A DNA stretch of 34,590 nt, taken from Gammaproteobacteria bacterium. GTDB lineage: Bacteria; Pseudomonadota; Gammaproteobacteria; JAUZRS01. A model generated the notes under the pieces. That model had not been told where the DNA came from and ran no database searches. It saw only the letters and a list, made by a program, of their open reading frames with translations. Made by a program: the position numbers and the translations under genes. The stretch is from NCBI GenBank assembly GCA_030950195.1, contig JAUZRS010000031.1:1-34590 (forward strand), in the 5' to 3' direction. This document shows, piece by piece, positions 33,117 to 34,590 of this stretch (position 1 is its first letter; every line of letters begins with the position of its first letter).

Positions 33117-34472
33117 TTGTGCCTCCGGCAGAGCTTGTTTTAACTCTGCCAAAGACTCGACCAAGGTTACTTTTTCTGACATATTTTGCGCCAAAAAATC
33201 CATCAATCTTGGATGCTGTTCAATCGCTTCATCAATGCTCAGATCGCTGCCTTTTTGGTAAGCTCCCACGTTGATTAAATCTTCATTTTGCAGGTATTTT
33301 GAGTACATTTTTCGAAACCGCTGTGCGCTCTGCTGATGATCTTGATCGGTAATCGCCGTCATACAACGGCTAATAGAAGCCTCAATGTCAATGGCAGGGA
33401 AATGCGCCTGCTCGGCCAGCCTTCTTGCCAATACGATGTGACCATCCAAAATGGCGCGCGCCGAATCGGCAATGGGGTCATTTTGATCATCGCCCTCCAC
33501 CAGCACGGTATAAAAGGCGGTAATCGAACCGCCTTGATCACCGCCGTTACCCGCTCGCTCCACCAACTGCGGCAGTTTGGCAAACACCGACGGCGGATAG
33601 CCTTTGGTGGCCGGAGGTTCACCAATGGAGAGGGCAATTTCACGTTGCGCTTGGGCAAAACGGGTCAGAGAATCCATCAACAACAAAACGTTTTTGCCCT
33701 GATCACGAAAATATTCCGCAATGCTGTTGGCCAATAACGAACCGTGAATGCGCATCAAAGGCGAGGTGTCCGCTGGAGCGGCCACCACCACGGCTTTTTT
33801 CATCCCTTCGTCACCTAAAATCTCTTGAACAAATTCTTTTACCTCACGTCCTCGTTCACCGATCAACCCCACCACCACCACATCGGCGCTGGTATGCCGA
33901 GTCATCATGCCAAGCAAGACACTTTTACCCACACCGCTGCCTGCAAACAGACCCAAACGTTGACCTCTGCCAACGCTGATCAGGCTGTTAATCGCCCGCA
34001 CGCCCACATCCAACACATCCCGAATCGGTTCACGACTTAGGGGATTAATGGCCTTAGCATCCAGCGAAACAAACGCCTCGGCTTTGATGCTGCCTTTCAG
34101 ATCCAGAGGTTGACCGTGACCGTCCAACACCCGCCCTAAAAGCGACTCACCAACGGCAATTTTATACACCCCCTGATAGGGAATCACGCGCGCATTCGGC
34201 ACCAAACCTTGCAATGAGGTGGTGGGCATTAAAAACAGTTTATCGCCAGAAAAACCCACCACCTCCGCTTCAATCGTCACGCCACCAGGAGCCACAACCT
34301 GACACCGAGCGCCAATAGGGGCATGACAGCCCACCGCCTCCAAGGTCAAACCCACCATGCGAGTTAAAACACCCTCCACCGGCAAGGTCGGCAGCGGCGC
34401 TAAATGAGTCCGAATGGCTTTTATCCGCAATGACCAGTGATAACCATCGCCTAAAACCAATTCATCTCCCAT
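33114..34472 (-). CDS. fliI: Flagellum-specific ATPase FliI
   Basis: A 452-residue F1-beta-like ATPase that energises flagellar type III export. The P-loop is AGSGVGKS (177-184), followed by GERGREVKEF (206-215) and Walker B VLLLMD (262-267) with SLTRFAQAQREIA. The FliI-type export region SIGEPPATKGYPPSVFAKLP separates it from F1 subunits. The start ATG 34472 overlaps the end of fliH by 11 nt, a classic coupled arrangement. Its stop lies in the first copy of the 22-bp repeat. The gene is intact despite the insertion immediately downstream. Confidence 0.97.
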   Translation of the reverse strand: MGDELVLGDGYHWSLRIKAIRTHLAPLPTLPVEGVLTRMVGLTLEAVGCHAPIGARCQVVAPGGVTIEAEVVGFSGDKLFLMPTTSLQGLVPNARVIPYQGVYKIAVGESLLGRVLDGHGQPLDLKGSIKAEAFVSLDAKAINPLSREPIRDVLDVGVRAINSLISVGRGQRLGLFAGSGVGKSVLLGMMTRHTSADVVVVGLIGERGREVKEFVQEILGDEGMKKAVVVAAPADTSPLMRIHGSLLANSIAEYFRDQGKNVLLLMDSLTRFAQAQREIALSIGEPPATKGYPPSVFAKLPQLVERAGNGGDQGGSITAFYTVLVEGDDQNDPIADSARAILDGHIVLARRLAEQAHFPAIDIEASISRCMTAITDQDHQQSAQRFRKMYSKYLQNEDLINVGAYQKGSDLSIDEAIEQHPRLMDFLAQNMSEKVTLVESLAELKQALPEAQ

Positions 34473-34590
34473 CTGCTTCTCTCACACCGCCGAGAAGTGA
34501 CGCAGAAAGAGCTGTGAGACGCGCCTCCAAGGTGGCATCAATTTTTGAGGTTTCCGTAAAAATTTTACAGCCGCCCCGAGTCAGCATAGG
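34462..34590 (-). CDS. fliH: Flagellar assembly protein FliH, C-terminal end
   Basis: A frame enters from the window edge and ends with TGA at 34462-34464, inside fliI. The 42 residues (MLTRGGCKIFTETSKIDA, TLEARLTALSASLLGG) match the FliH C-terminus, where a RGGC segment and a DA-x-LE-x-R helix precede a short tail. FliH binds and restrains FliI. The overlap with fliI and the family order fliH-fliI-fliJ support the call. The N-terminal part is outside the window. Confidence 0.85.
   Translation of the reverse strand, partial: PMLTRGGCKIFTETSKIDATLEARLTALSASLLGGVREADGR

Overview
The window comes from a gammaproteobacterial chromosome. The evidence is the tig-clpP-clpX-lon-hupB-ppiD order, the Pro/Arg/His/Leu tRNA cluster upstream of tig, a YejA/YejB/YejE importer, FabI, and fliH-fliI-fliJ flagellar export genes. 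Base composition is moderate, with strong Shine-Dalgarno sites and short spacings. I cannot name the genus. Most of the window is core genome; the accessory parts are the IS region near 21-22.4 kb, the surface and polysaccharide genes at 22.5-31.7 kb, and a small insertion inside the flagellar operon.

Layout. 1-132: tail of a beta-propeller-like gene with a terminator. 170-5095 (minus): a glutathionyl-hydroquinone reductase-like GST, then yejE, yejB and yejA; no YejF ATPase is linked. 5193-5981 (plus): fabI, ended by a bidirectional terminator shared with ppiD. 6082-15274 (minus): the proteostasis block tRNA-Pro-Arg-His-(truncated tRNA-Lys)-Leu, tig, clpP, clpX, lon, hupB-tRNA-Val-tRNA-Asp, ppiD, with readable sigma70 and sigma32-type promoters. 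15485-20991 (plus): a tight five-gene operon of a two-TM ion channel with an RCK-like domain, a lipoprotein, a double-length DUF350 membrane protein, a GCS2-type ligase and an AstE/AspA-type zinc deacylase. 21152-22300: an IS3-family element whose transposase carries an internal deletion. 22532-26753 (minus): a CAP-domain lipoprotein, a MITE-like repeat, and a lipoprotein joining a beta-helix to a purple-acid-phosphatase-like domain. 27107-31704 (plus): a predicted polysaccharide operon (deacetylase-like protein, two GT4s, one membrane GT2). 31717-34590 (minus): fliJ, an inserted DUF4160-DUF2442 pair, fliI and the end of fliH.

Two systems stand out. The first is the channel/lipoprotein/DUF350x2/GCS2/AstE operon. 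It pairs a predicted amino-acid or gamma-glutamyl ligase and a predicted amide hydrolase with a channel and a membrane protein of unknown function, which suggests (by inference only) ion flux controlled by a small metabolite made and removed by the same operon. The second is the DUF4160-DUF2442 segment inserted exactly between fliI and fliJ. It is flanked by an exact 22-bp direct repeat that carries the fliI stop, the fliJ ribosome-binding site and the fliJ GTG start, so both flagellar genes stayed intact.
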